From assembly GCA_035610835.1 (NCBI GenBank), contig CM069459.1, positions 23,265,636-23,329,635 of the forward strand: 64,000 nt of DNA. Direction: 5' to 3'. The position numbers and the translations under genes are program-made. Origin of the DNA: Ophiura sarsii. Its lineage: Eukaryota; Echinodermata; Ophiuroidea; Amphilepidida; Ophiuridae. Below are positions 22,721 to 35,590 of the stretch, in pieces. Each line of letters starts with the position of its first letter. Within the stretch, counting starts at the first letter, position 1. The notes beneath the pieces were generated by a model. It was not told where the DNA came from. It did no database searches and saw nothing but the letters and a program-made list of their open reading frames with translations.

Positions 22721-24361
22721 TGTGGCAAATTGACCCAGGAGGCCTAGGTCCAATCCACGTCGTAAATTGCTGGAAAAAGCAGATATCGTGACGATGACGG
22801 CCAACTTGTTCAATTATTTTTATAGTTTTCCTAAAATTCTCACTTTCCATCTAGAACCGGTTACTATGCTTGTTTGGAATAGCTCTATAACACTAAAAGT
22901 AGAAAACATTTAAACGTAAAACTTTCTGTTTGATCATTAAACACGAACACCAAATTAAACCACCTACTCAATACTTAATATTTCATCTTCCTCTGCCTTT
23001 AGGCCACGAAATTATTGAATGACACTCGTATGGAATATGAGTCCCAAATGTTTTCCACAATTGACCGACTTTCACTGGCCGGTGATTTTCCTTTATAATA
23101 CATTTCCTGATAAAGATAAGTGCTATTGCCGTGATATTTTATCCAACATCAGATAAGAAAACTCGTCAGAACTAACTGAGGAAAAAGGTGTTTTCGCAGC
23201 TTTTAATAATATAGCTTTTAGTAATGTGATATTTATTTAAAATTTAACTTTTTTTGTTTTAGTTTATTTCTAATTTTCAAAAGAAAAAATGGTATTAACC
23301 AAATACATTCAAATAACAGCATTCCCGTAAAGCCAAAAGTCAACACAAATATTAGCAATGTAAAAACTCGTGAAGTACTTAACCTGTTTGATTTATCAAT
23401 GACCTTTATCATAGTAGCTTTAAGATGATTTTATCGTTATGGGCCATCGGCCACAAGCCACGTCAGCAAAGCGTGTATCAACTTGCCCAAATCACATAGT
23501 AAAGCTTACCGTATGTGTAAAACATTTGCGCAACATTAAACCTTTAAGAAATATGTATTATGTAATGTATTTCAAATCAACAAGAAATTAATAGAAATAA
23601 ATAATAAATAAAGAACCATGTCTAAACATCGTAAAATATTCTTTTGATATTGACTCAACATGATTCGTCTAGTATAGCAGCATGACATAGAGGCTATTGT
23701 GTTTTTTCGACCCGCTTGTGACACGATAACTGACAGCGTGTCCTCAGTGCGTATACCAGCCACGCCTCGCATCTCTGAGTCACGGTTTCTCCTTAAATAC
23801 GGCACTTTTTGACAAATTCAAGTCACCCATTGGCTGACATGATTTGTATGGCACTATATTAGGGCAACACGCCAAATCACGTGACTTGATTGTCCATAAA
23901 ATCACGTAAATCAGGGAACTCATTGTATTAGCTTCATTATGAACATACCTTCAGCTCCACTTAGTTGCCCTAGAAAATCGCACATTATTGACTTGAATTA
24001 AAGTAAATATTGAGCTGATCTAAAATTAATTTATATCACAATTGACCTTTTGTAACGGCGCAGTTTGACATGTTTGCTGAATGTTTGACTCATTTTTTTA
24101 ATAGACATGTAACATATTTTACAACTGCGCTAACAAATATTAAGGAATCCAGATCGTCCTGAGGCGGATGTAATCATTTAGATACCAGGCTATTATCATG
24201 ATTATAGCGAGTGATAAGAACAGGTTTAAAGATCTGTATGCTAAATTGCCGTACAACTGTCAGGAAATATGTCCAATGGAACTTGTCTAGTAAGCACTTT
24301 GGATTCCCTAAACTGACACCAGAATAATAGTTAACTAGGCGGCAGGCCTAAACATTGCCTA
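22721..24361. other. No recognisable gene or element
   Basis: AT-rich spacer between the two oppositely oriented minisatellite arrays. Only short spurious frames; no TIR pair or conserved motif seen. Confidence 0.5.
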
Positions 24362-24905
24362 TTGCTATCTATCCCTGATAGTAGCATGATTGTATACTAC
24401 ACAATGGTGATGCAAATTGCTATCTACCCCTGATAGCAGCACGATTGTATACTACACAATGCACATTGCTATCTACCGCTGATAGCAGCATTATTGTATA
24501 CTACACAATGCACATTGCTATCTACTCCTGATAGCAGCATGATTGTATACTACACAATGCAAATTGCTATCTACCCCTGATAGCAGCACGATTGTATACT
24601 ACACAATGCACATTGCTATCTACCGCTGATAGCAGCATTATTGTATACTGCACAATGCACATTGCTATCTACTCCTGATAGCAGCACGATTGTATACTGC
24701 ACAATGCACATTGCTATCTACTCCTGATAGCAGCACGATTGTATACTACACAATGCAAATTGCTATCTACCCCTGATAGCAGCATGATTGTATATTACAC
24801 ACTGCAAATTGCTATCTAACCCTGATAGTGTTAGCAGCATTATTGTATACTACACAATGCAAATTGCTATCTACCCCTGATAGCAGCATGATTGTATACT
24901 ACACT
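24362..24905. repeat. Palindromic minisatellite, 49-bp units, inverse orientation
   Basis: About 11 units of 49 bp starting TTGCTATCTAC(C/T)CCTGATAG and continuing CAGCA(C/T)GATTGTATACTAC. This is the reverse complement of the 49-bp subfamily at 22.1-22.7 kb. Confidence 0.95.
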
Positions 24906-25722
24906 AAATATGGTCAATTACTCGCCATAGCATGTATGACCAATTTAGTGATGCACGATTGGTTGGGGAAAATACACAGAACAATAGCCATTCTCATATC
25001 AAACTATTATTATGTTTATTTATTTTAATATATTGTGTTTTAAAGACGAACCAAAACACATCCTTCTATTGCGCTGTCCGCCGCTCCCCATATATGTACC
25101 AACCTTACATCACGCGTAACGCACGTGCCCCACCCCAGTCTGACGGTAAATGTGATGTATCAGTTCCCCATGATCATCACGATATAATTCCTAAAATATG
25201 CTATTAACGACTATGACATCATTTAAGCGACATTGATGGATGTGAATGATGTTTAAACCACGATTGTAATAATGCTCTGATCTTCTGATTTACAAAACGC
25301 GTGTTCACGTGCACCCCCAACTCGGCGCAATAAACGGAATGTATCTCTTTTGGAATATATAAGTTTATTTTTGTTTAAATTTTGCGCCCATATATTTTAT
25401 GAATTGAAGCAAAAAGGGATGGCGCATTAATTTGTTACTTGCGCAGTCTCACCCTATCCCAAAAGTCACTGAAAGATGTGGACTCTGATCAATGACATTT
25501 TGTAGGTTTCGCAAAAAAACGACCATGATTCGTTCGCGAATTGATGAATTTGTAAAACAGCCTTAAGTCATAGCTTAGCTTTGTTTGGGGTTCTGAATGA
25601 ACTTGATTTATCAATAGATAAATATCGTTAAATGATTTCGAGATGACAGCAGCATAGTTTTACTCGTGCCGTCGTTTTGGTATATAGGTCTAAATGTGAA
25701 TGTCGTTACATTAGGACAGAAA

Positions 25723-26217
25723 TTAAAGGGGCACTAAGAGATCCTTCATGGAGGGAGCCCTCAATTTTTTTCAGAAGTTGAAGTTTTCACATACGTTATG
25801 CTTATACGTACTAACTACCACCCCAAACTATACATGTACATGAAGAGCTTGATTTGCAGTATTTCATGTGAAATTCATGGATTTGCTAGTATTTTGAGTT
25901 TTTTTATGTAATCACATCGAAACTACCCAAATTCATCTAAAAGGCCACAGATGGCTTTTCACTGATTTGTTTCATTGCATGTTTATTCAAAATAACCTTT
26001 AAGACCACCCATGGTTTGTTAGTCATGTCAGTTGTTGGTGACATTTAAACAAAATACAAACAAAGTGAAAAGCACTATACCTTCGGAAATGCTGAGAAAT
26101 GTCTTTATTTTCCATTTTTACTGATTTGTTTTGAAGAAATCTTACATGAGAGGGTTTCTATGTATATCATCTATCTAAACAATGTGAAAATACTGAATTT
26201 CAGTTGTGCCCCTTTAA
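25723..26217. mobile_element. TTAA MITE family 2 in duplication copy A only
   Basis: TTAA-AGGGGCACTAAGAGATCC and GTGCCCCT-TTAA, 495 bp. It is absent from the matching place of copy B, so it inserted after the duplication. Confidence 0.8.
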
Positions 26218-26555
26218 AACGGGTTCTTGATCAGACACAAACGTATTGTAAAAAACGCAATAAAAAATACACCTAAACAAATATAAACAGTCTTAAACCC
26301 TAATTCAGCATATAACTTCTGATTGCACGAAAAAGAACGAAAATGCAACATTATCAATCGTTTACCAGTTACAGGGGCGTAACTAGAGGGGCAGGCACCC
26401 CCTGTCAAAAGACTCGTCCCCCCTTTGATGAAATAGCCAAACTCTATGTAGGATTAGTGATGAGTTAAAAGCTAGCACAACGCCTGCTCATGAAAAGAAA
26501 AGTAAAATTCCGATTAGGTGACCGAAAAACAAATCCTGTACATGTAACGGGCGTA

Positions 26556-26789
26556 CGGACCTCTCAGGTTAATTATTTTTTTAAAAATCAAACAATTCAA
26601 AACATTTAAAACAAAAATCAAAAAATTTTATTTCAAAAATTTCAAATAATTTCAACATTTATTTTTATTTTTAAAATAACAAGAAAAGAATATCAAGAAA
26701 AGTTCAAATAAAAAGATAACAAATCATTTTTTCTTCTTCTCGAAAGACGGAGTCGGTCGGGCCCATAGAACAGGTTTTTTTCGTCGCCT
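26556..26789. repeat. Dispersed repeat GGACCTCTCAGGT...AGAACAGG (copy 2)
   Basis: Same start and end as 4269-4595; interior of AT-rich CAAAAAT-like tracts. A further end fragment (GGTCGGGCTCATAGAACAGG) is at 27530-27566 before the second Z block. Confidence 0.7.
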
Positions 26790-27192
26790 TAAATTGGATA
26801 TGACAACCCTTTGATTCTTTATCTTCCAGAACACTAAATCCCTTGCGATTCCATAATATGTGCCCAATTATCGAGCACTCAGATCATCAAATGCTATTTT
26901 CCTAATGTCTGCTGCTGAAACTAGGACATTCCGCGCCCTATTTGTACTGTGACGCGTTTATGTTTTTTCTTCTTTCTATGTGTTGCAGTCCCAATAGAGC
27001 ACACGCCTTACATTCCCTGCATACGAATAAATATAGAGATATAGTTTTAACATACAGTGCCCAATTCAATCCCTTTTCATCCTTCGAGAACGACAACTGC
27101 TTGTCTGCTATCGAAACGATGTGAACTAGCATTACATTAGTCTCAAGCCCTTTCAAGATTAGTGATGAAGTGGCCTAAAGTAAAAACCGTAA

Positions 27193-27407
27193 AACACTTT
27201 CCAGACGACATTCCAAAATTTAGACAAAATGTCAAACTTAATGAATTTCATCACCATATTTGGAATCACAATGAGGTTTGCATTAACATAAGTACAGACA
27301 TGCCTGATAATGGTTCAGTAATCCTTGAGATAGACTTTGAAAGTTGGGAAAGGTTTCTGAAAAATCTGTTTTGTATATGGTATTCACTATAGCGGCGTGG
27401 AAAGTGC
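27193..27407. mobile_element. TTAA MITE family 1, degenerate copy
   Basis: ACACTTTCCAGACGACATTC lacks the GCGGCAGGCGTCTG stretch of other copies; right end GGCGTGGAAAGTGCC has lost TTAA. The interior matches (GGTTCAGTAATCCTTGAGAT). Confidence 0.8.
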
Positions 27408-28914
27408 CGGGCGTTCATAAATGGACAAAAGAAAAATCAACACAATTTAAAAAAAATGTATTCAAACATTTTTAAAAAAATTCAAAAATGTCAACAACAA
27501 AATAAGAAAAGAAAAAAGAAGAAGTTTTTTTTGGGTAGGTCGGGCTCATAGAACAGGCTTTTTTGTCGCCTTAAATTGGATATGACAACCCATGAGTTTT
27601 ATCTTCCAGAACATTTAATCCCTTGCGATTCCATAATATCGGGCATAATATGTGCCCAATTATCGAGCACTCAGATCATTAAATGACTTTCCTACTAGGC
27701 CTATGTGGAGGTTTTTCTATTTTGGAATCCCAATAGAGCACACATCTTGTAACCTTACATTCTCTGCATACGAACATAGAGATACATTTTGAATAAGCCT
27801 TTATGCAGCAGTGCCCAACTCAATCCAGTCTACTTCGAGAACGGAACGCAACGGCAAAGAGTCTATGGCAATTCCCACAGAAACGAATAGAAACGGCGGG
27901 TGATGCACGATTGGTTGCATAATAACCATTTTCATATCAAATAATATGGTATTTTTAAGGTACCAAATCTCATTCTCACAATGCGCTCTAATGAACGCCT
28001 ACATAGTCCGCCGCTTCCCATCTTTATCCCTATTGGCCAACCCGACTATACGTCACGCGTCACTCGCACGTGCCCGCCCCCGTGCCTCGCCATCTATCGT
28101 TCGCGTTATTGATCATATTACCCCATGACCATCACGATATAATAATTTAAAACATGCTATTAACTATATTAATGGACATCATTTAAGCGACACTAATGGC
28201 CGTGAATGAGGCGTAAAACCGCGACTGTAATTTGCTCTGATTTACACAACGCGCGCGTGTTCACGTGCAACTATAAACATGATATATAGTAACTCGGCTC
28301 ATACACATCTCTTTTAGTAAAAAGTGGGTTATTTTGCGCCACTATATTTTATTAAGCAAAAAGGAATGGTGCATGATTTTGTTACTTCGCGCTTGCACAT
28401 TCATCATATCCCCATTATACGCTGAAAGATGTCCCTATATGCACTAGACCTATAATTCTGTATAGGTTGTTAATTTGGCAAAATCATCCATAATTGGTTA
28501 GTCAGAGCTTGGTTTTGTTTGGCGGGTTTTCAATGTACGTATACGTGATGTATCAATTAGATATAATCGGTTTGGAGATATGAACATATACCGTAGTCTT
28601 AATGATGCCATTTTGATATATAAATGTGAATGTCGTCCCGCCATAACCGAAATTACAACGGGTAGTTGCAAACAGACAAACGTCTTTGTGAAAACACAAT
28701 AACCTACACCTCAACAAATATAAACAATCGTAAAATACGCAGTCAAACTTGTAACTCCTGATTGACATAGGCCTATACAAAAAGATGTTACACCTCAATA
28801 AATATAAAAAACAATCTTACAAACCCCGTCAAATATGACTCCTGATCGCACAAAAAAGAACGAAAATGTGAAATTAGTTAATCGTTACCGGTTAATAAAA
28901 GAACTCGGTGTTTT

Positions 28915-28978
28915 GGGTGCTATCTACTGTAGATAGCAGCATGGGTGATGTTATCTACGGTAGATAGCATACTCGGTA
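28915..28978. repeat. Isolated palindromic minisatellite-like fragment
   Basis: Two hairpins, TGCTATCTACTGTAGATAGCA and TTATCTACGGTAGATAGCA, resembling the stem of the 46/49-bp minisatellite. Confidence 0.55.
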
Positions 28979-29715
28979 ACACAAAAGCAAGTCATACTAC
29001 CGTATTTCATTTGAAACACCCTGAAATCGTTACTAAAGGGAAAACTTCCCTTGGATAGATAAGGATTTGTATTTGAACTATACTTTGAAATCTTTCAACA
29101 AGAGTTACATATGCAGTGGCGGCTCCAACAGTCAACTCAATCGAAAAATGTTGAATTTCAATGATAAAAATGACCTAAAATGATCTTAATGACTGTTAAA
29201 TTAAGGTAATTTCAGAAAATGTTGACATTAAAAGCCATCATTTTTCGCGCATATTACCCTCCAATTTTGTCACTCCACCCGATTTTCTCTTTCCCCAGCT
29301 ATGCCGCTAGTGGGGACATATTAAATCATATCATCATCAAACACGAGGCTTGTCTGCTATCGACACGATAAAATTATAAGAAAAGTTCAAATGAAAAAGG
29401 TTTTTTCGTCGCATTAGATTGGATATAACAACGCCATATCTTATATCTTCCAAAGAGAAAATCCCTTGCGATTCCATCATATGTGCTCAATTATCGAGCG
29501 CTCATCAAATGTTATTTTCATAATGTCTGGTGTTGAAACTAGGACACTCAGCGCCCTTCTTGCACTGTGTGACTCGTTATGGTTGAGGTTTTTCTATGTT
29601 GCAGTCCCAATAGAGCACACACGCCTTACATTCCCTGCATACGAATACATATAGAAATAAAGTTTTGATAAATGTACAGTGCCAAACTTAATCCAGTCTC
29701 CTTCTATAAATACAG

Positions 29716-30549
29716 CGTTTCTTTCCAGAATCATAGGATGCGGAAGCATACTGGACCATTTTAGTGTTAAAATTGCCAATTTGTTCGCACGAACTAGTTT
29801 AAATGTTTCATCAATTTAAGCTTTAAAAGGCTCAAGATGACTTCAGGGTGCATGCTACTAAAATAGAGGCAGCGATATAAACTCTATTTTAGAGTAGACC
29901 ACTAAATCACTACATTTTGATAGGACGTTTTAGAGTGAATTTTGCTTAAAGATTATTACTTTTTCTCACCAAAAAGTGCAGACAATATATAGGTAGAGTA
30001 GCCAGCTTGATTTTCCAAACGACTGCCCTGAAAAGACGAGCTTGGATGTCGGCGTACCTCTGTTTTTTTTGTAAAAATGTTCGATCTCCCAAAATGTACT
30101 CAGATGATCGATGCATGGAGGTGATGTCACATTAATCATAATTATTTTAAAATCCTAGGCATTTACCCAATTGTTCTAACTTTCAAGTCTGTTAAATTTG
30201 AACCTCGGTAAGGGCCGCGGAAGGATGAAAGAAAATAATTGAATGCCGACACTTTGGAACCCGGTACTATATTTTAACGGAATAAATCGTATTGAAAACT
30301 GGAAACCATCGCAAATCATAGCTCATTCTTACGCTGCCCTTACTTGAATCTGTTAAATTTATTTAGTGTAGTGCACACGGACGTGTTTCTAGACACCATT
30401 TGAGGTAAATAAACCCACCTGAAATTCTTTGCGGATTTTACGCGCATTCTTTTTACATGAACATTATAAACAGAATTTGGGCTCACCCCCAATGTGTTTG
30501 CTTCCTCCATCACTGTGCAGAATGGAATAGAACGAATTGATGTCTAGTT
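29716..30549. other. No recognisable gene or element
   Basis: AT-rich spacer with no supported coding or inverted pairs. Confidence 0.45.
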
Positions 30550-30923
30550 AATATAAGGCACATGGAAGTCGATGTTATGTTTCCCGTAAAAAAAATTCCA
30601 AACCACAATGAGGCAACTTTTTCATTATTCATTATTGTGCAGGATTTCAAATAACAGCAATTTATGCATACGAAAGTGTCCGGGGATCGCCGATCGAAGA
30701 AGAAACAAATACGATAATTTTAAGTTTGGCGATGCTGTTCGTAGGTTTGAAAACTTATACAATCACACGAAAATGATTGCGAAAACACAAAAACTTTATA
30801 TTTTTGATACAATATACAAAATAATGAACTTTTTGGGGATTTCGAATCTCAAACGCAGGCAAAAAAATCATAACGCGGGCGGGTTACGGGAAACGTAACA
30901 TTGACTTTCATGTGCCTATATAA
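30550..30923. mobile_element. TIR element (TATAAGGCACATGGAAGTCG)
   Basis: About 38-bp inverted ends: TATA(A/T)AGGCACATG(G/A)AAGTC and ATGTTA(T/C)GTTTCCCGTAA. 374 bp; the plus frame inside it is not recognisable as transposase. Confidence 0.8.
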
Positions 30924-31196
30924 ATCAACGAATAAGAAAGAGACTCTGTAATGTAGGTTGGCGCGACTAATAATAGTGATGTAACTAAAACGTTCAAACT
31001 ATTCATAAAATGAATAAAAAAAGCCTTGAGAGAGTGATTATAGCTCTGGTACCTACCTGCGAGCCTAGCAAGATGCGAGTCATAACGCTAGAGCCTTGCT
31101 ATACCAAGGTTTAGAGGGGCACAGTTTTGGGCTCGAGGAAGCACGAGTCTAGTGCTATGAGTAGTTGCCGTGGTGTCTTTGACCTAACTTTAATAT

Positions 31197-32238
31197 ATGG
31201 CCATGTGTTTTGAACTCACCCGACCCAAAAAGGGTGATGGCGTTACATTTTTGGTAACGAATCATCCATCTCTCTCTATTAACTCAACAACTAAATGTGG
31301 TAGAGATATGGTTTAGGTGTCATTCGAAAGCCTATTTATCTAGCTACATTGTGTAAATAAATCAGGTATTTTTGTAACTGTTTGGCTGAAATATGATTGA
31401 TTATATTTTGAAAGTCAGGGGTGGTAGCGGTGGCTGCGGCGGAAGCGGCGGCGTTGTGTAATGGGGATTGGGAATATAGAAAATGTTCCCAATTCTACGT
31501 TCAATTTACAATAACTCCTCATCCATGTATGGTACAAACATGATTTTGCTCTCATTTTATAGATTGTTTTATATTCTATAAGTTTCTGTTTCAGCAAACG
31601 TGTAAACTATTATGTAACAATTGTAATCATGAATCAATTGCATTGTCCTTGGCTTTCTCCCTATTCGCTACGCAGTGAACTTGCCCTAATTCATCGGTTT
31701 TATGTACATGACTATAACAACAAAAGTTTTCAACCGATGATAGCAAAATCATACATTTTTGGAAAGCTCTCAGATAGGGGAATTTAAATCAAGACAGGGT
31801 GCATACCCAAACAAAATAATTTATAAACTCTAATAAATATATGAAATTCAAACGTTTGTGCTCATTCACTTCCCGATATAGTATATTTCAACAAGTTACC
31901 CTTGACAACCATTATGTTCTGATGGGTAATTGCATGAGGAACTTATATATGCACTGTAAAATTATGATTGGGATAGGTACAACAATTTTATTGAGCTGTA
32001 ATCACAATAGAAAGAAAGAGAAAAGAAAAAAAAATCGATATTTTTTTGAACATTCTTAATCACAACATGTTTATCATATTTGGATTCCTTGTGAGATTTC
32101 CATTCAGAAAATATATACTTTTTATGGGGTAGAACTAGTAGTTATTGCGATATGCTAATTCGAATCTCAGATTAAGGTAACATGTAAAAATCTGGACATG
32201 CAACGGGAAGGGTGGCGAGTTCAAAACACATGGCCATA
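31197..32238. mobile_element. TIR element, about 1.04 kb (TATGGCCATGTGTTTTGAAC)
   Basis: Inverted ends TATGGCCATGTGTTTTGAAC plus TC(A/G)CC. A GGC/GGT-rich triplet stretch lies at 31422-31455. No transposase coding seen. Confidence 0.8.
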
Positions 32239-33520
32239 ATTATGCAGTACTCTACATCAATGCTACAAATGCCATACATTACTGCGTTTTGTAAAACCTG
32301 ATTTTCGTATTCTTATATTATTTAGATAAAACGTGTCTCAATTTGTTCAGAGTAGTGTGAACTGTATAAGGAAAACCAAAGACGGTCTTTGGGAAAACAC
32401 ACAACTCAAGTGCTTAACTCAACTTCCCCCAATCTGACAAGTCTCCAAATAGCAAAATCGTTATAGCGTAGGTTGCAAATTATTCTTTATTAGTTTTCAA
32501 CTGATGGCTGCGTAATACAATGTGGTTTATTAAAAACCCTTCAACAACAGTATATATATATATAGGGAACAAAATAGTTATTGTACAGTCACAAGTGTCA
32601 GATGAAAACCTGAAGGTGTCTGATAATATTGCGTAGTATTGGTGATCTTAAAGGCTCGGTGAAGTCAAGGCATGAAGTGTTGTCAAAATCTACGGTTTTT
32701 TGTTTTGCAATTTGCTTAAACAAAATCCCATAGGAAACATGAAAGATTTATTACTTTTAATTTTCAGTCGGAAAGGAAAAATGCACCCTAATTTCGAAAA
32801 TAAAACACTGAAAATGTTCAGGAAAGTTCCTGAAATGTAAATATTTAAGGGAACATTGACCTCAATGAAGATCTCTACGACTACAAGTCCGCACTGGCAT
32901 AATATAGTAAGATAATCAACAAAATTGGTTCTTCAGAACCAAAATTTAACGCTGTAAAATTGTGGTTTTAAACATTTAAACAACAGGGGTTGTTAATGTT
33001 CCCGGCAACTGTTTACAATATTTACACGTTATTTTAAGTATAGGCTAATACTTGAGCAATCCCATTTGTGTAAAACATTTTTAAACAACCTAATTGACAT
33101 GTACCTGTTTGGTCAATGAAGATATCCATTTACTAATATCATTTTTCGACCCCAACTTCCTCGTAGGTGTTAGGTACCCCCGTAACATAAGGACACCATC
33201 AGAATAAATTGAAAATACAAATGGTTTCTCTACTCCGAATGAATAGAGCCGTATATGAGTGTGCCTTTAACGTGTAGCAACTGTAAATAGTACTTTTAAT
33301 TGAAAAAAGTGTCCAAATCTGGTAAAAGTGCATGATTATTAACGCTTGCTTGGCACGAAATACTTGGTGTTATATTATACAATTCGATTTGAGGTCCATT
33401 CAGATGGTGTGATTTAAAGACAGGCCGATGTAGTTCTTACATCTACCTCTACAAGCTTTTACAATACTACATTACAAAATAATGCAAACATTATTTAACT
33501 AAAACAATAAGCAAAACCTG
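32239..33520. other. AT-rich spacer, possible weak TIR pair
   Basis: TTAAAGGCTC at 32650 and GTGCCTTTAA at 33265 could be the ends of a TTAA-flanked element, but only about 10 bp match. No gene seen. Confidence 0.3.
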
Positions 33521-34130
33521 ATAAGATAATACTAGACAAGACAAGCTAGAGATGGTAATGCGAAAGAGGGTAGCACACGTTAATACAAAACAAGACAAGA
33601 TAAGACAATACTGTCACGTACCACCCATCAATATAAAAACTCACCGAGAGATACCAGCGACATTGTTGAGCATCAACTGAGATTCTAACCCAGGACCAAC
33701 CGCACAAATGGCGAGCGCGCCAGTGTATAGACCAAACGAGGACTCCCCTATGACTCTAAACACACGTTATACCTCTGATTATGGAAGACTAGACAAACAA
33801 GACATGACAAGAAATTAATAGAAAATAAGACAGGACAGGATATAACAGGACAGGACCATACAGGACAGGACAGAACACGACACGACAAAAAGAGACAAGC
33901 CAAGCCAATACAAGGATGGGACCGAGGAAAGATCCAAAAATATCAAGACAAGACGAGACGAAAGAAGACAAGGTGAAACGATACGAGATTAGGTCAAAAT
34001 GAGACGGAGCAAAGTAAGGCAAGATGAAACAAGACTGGAGATGGCAAAACAACAAGACAGGAATAAGCGCGACAAGGCAAGACAACCCAAGACAAGACAA
34101 GACACAAGACAAGACAGTACAAGATAAAAT
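33520..34130. repeat. Degenerate (ACAAG)n tract
   Basis: Runs of ACAAGACAAGACA, GGACAGGACAGGAC and relatives spread over 600 bp, directly beside the Penelope-like element. Confidence 0.9.
33630..33730 (-). mobile_element. Possible SINE-like fragment
   Basis: The minus strand has an A-box-like ACTGGCGCGCTCGCCA and, about 25 bp later, GGGTTAGAATCTC, a degenerate B box. Spacing is short and there is no recognisable tail, so this is tentative. Confidence 0.25.
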
Positions 34131-34183
34131 ATAGCAACAGCTAAAGTGGAAAAGCAACTACATTAAATACGTCATTGTAATAT

Positions 34184-34993
34184 TTAGAGTGATTTTGATT
34201 AAATTGTTCTGTTTACAAATCCAAATATCTACTCACATGACTAGACAGTTTCGTCTTCCCGATCGGAAGACTTCTTCGGTAGTGACTGGATCCACTTGAT
34301 TTTCCCGCGAGATTTACTATCACTCTCGGTCCCAGGAAGCTCAGGTGTTGTTATCAGTGGATCGTATACATGATTTAGAGAATAAATACCCTCGTCGCGG
34401 TTGATGATTTTGGCCCCCTGCCTTCGTATCCAAATGGATTCTCTTATCCAACGCTTGTGTTTGTCAAAGTCTTTGTCAAGGATTGAAGCCCCGTCCCAGT
34501 CGATTGTGTGATTCTCTTGTGCTATGTGGTCTGTGACAGCTGATTTATGTTGTTCCGTCGTAGAATCTTTTCTGTTGGCTCTCGTGAACTTCTTGTTGCT
34601 TACTTTTTTGGCATCTTTCTTGTGTTCGTTAAGCCTTGTTCCAAACAGACGGCCTGTCTCACCGACGTAGGCCTTGTCGCAAGAGTGACAAGGGATCTTG
34701 TAAACACAATCGCTGGTCTGTAGCGTGTCACGTTTGTCTTTGGGATGCACTAATAGCCGTTTAAGTGTGTTGTAGGGTTTCACTGATAACAACACCTGAG
34801 CTTCCTGGGACCGAGAGTGATAGTAAATCTCGCGGGAAAATCAAGTGGATCCAGTCACTACCGAAGAAGTCTTCCGATCGGGAAGACGAAACTGTCTAGT
34901 CATGTGAGTAGATATTTGGATTTGTAAACAGAACAATTTAATCATTTCATTCTACAATCCTGATGAACTTATTCAAAGATTAGAGTGATTTTG
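34184..34993. repeat. 14-bp target-site duplication around the Penelope-like element
   Basis: TTAGAGTGATTTTG occurs at 34184-34197 and again at 34980-34993, exactly bounding the element and its inverted terminal copy. Confidence 0.85.
34198..34979 (-). mobile_element. Penelope-like element: GIY-YIG endonuclease part with inverted 3' end
   Basis: The minus-strand frame from about 34775 to 34241 encodes the segment between RT and C-terminus of a Penelope-like element: KPYNTLKRLLVHPKDKRDT, then the GIY-YIG core CVYKIPCHSCDKAYVGETGR with the conserved Cys pairs, R(L)xxH-type sequence LNEHKKD, and a basic tail ending KSSDREDETV. The RT domain is missing (5' truncation). Bases 34198-34359 reappear as an inverted copy at about 34775-34945, followed by 3' UTR-like DNA to 34979. 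The first codons up to 34795 lie in that inverted arm and are not genuine element N-terminus. The direct repeat TTAGAGTGATTTTG at 34184-34197 and 34980-34993 is a 14-bp target-site duplication, showing the whole structure inserted as one unit. Confidence 0.93.
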
Positions 34994-35300
34994 TTCTCTA
35001 TTTGCTGATTTTGATGACATGTTATGAGCCACAGACAACATTTACTTTAATAACCATTCTTGAAATATATTAAATTGACGAAAGAATCACACAGATTACG
35101 TGTATGTCAACGTAGATCAATCGAGTTTATTTAACCTAGCCGTATTCGGCTGTGCTCTGCACCGCCGCCACAGACACAATCGAAATAAATTTGTTTGCAA
35201 TTTTGTGGGGTTGTACATTATAAAGAATATTTTATAGCATTACTTTTGCTGAAGTCTTTCGATTCCAATCTAGTGCCCTTTAAGAGTATAAATGGCGCCT

Positions 35301-35507
35301 AAATGTTTCTCAACTGCAAATACAGTATTCAGAACACGTTTGACACTTCACACACACAGACACAATTTTAACGGGACATTTTTGCCAACATTTTCACGCT
35401 ATAACTTCCGGTACTTGTGCACACTCATATTTCTGACATTTCACTTTATTAGTTTAATAGTGTGTATAACTATTGCGCCTGTCTAAAAAATAAGAACGGT
35501 TGAAGTC
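35301..35507 (+). repeat. Dispersed repeat D, copy 1
   Basis: Shares CACAGACACAATTTTAACGG, GACATTTTTGCCAACATTTT, CACGCTATA(A/G)CTTCCGG and CTATTGCGCCTGTCTAAAAA with 40319-40574, and a more diverged form with 37418-37640. Confidence 0.9.
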
Positions 35508-35590
35508 TTTTTTTTTAATATATCGCTGTTATAATGTCAGTTACTAAATGGAAATAGTATGTTAAAGGTATACTCAGAAAAATTGGAAAG

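Larger units (their letters stand above)
24910..29715. repeat. Tandem segmental duplication (X-Y-Z blocks)
   Basis: Block X: 24940-25720 and 27899-28660 (shared GATGCACGATTGGTTG, CATGAYCATCACGATATAAT, ACATCATTTAAGCGACA). Block Y: 26219-26362 and two adjacent copies at 28668-28893 (CACCT(A/C)AACAAATATAAACA). Block Z: 26765-27130, 27541-27885 and 29390-29715 (ATCCCTTGCGATTCCAT, CCAATAGAGCACAC). Order X-Y-Z-Z-X-Y-Z. No coding function is visible in any block. Confidence 0.85.

Noticed and set aside
33789..34157. 122-residue minus-strand frame rich in Leu, Ser and Cys
   Set aside because: It is the translation of the degenerate ACAAG repeat tract.
34940..34979. Hammerhead ribozyme near the Penelope-like element (CTGATGA)
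   Set aside because: The CTGATGA core is present, but a proper stem II followed by GAAA is not visible before the target duplication.
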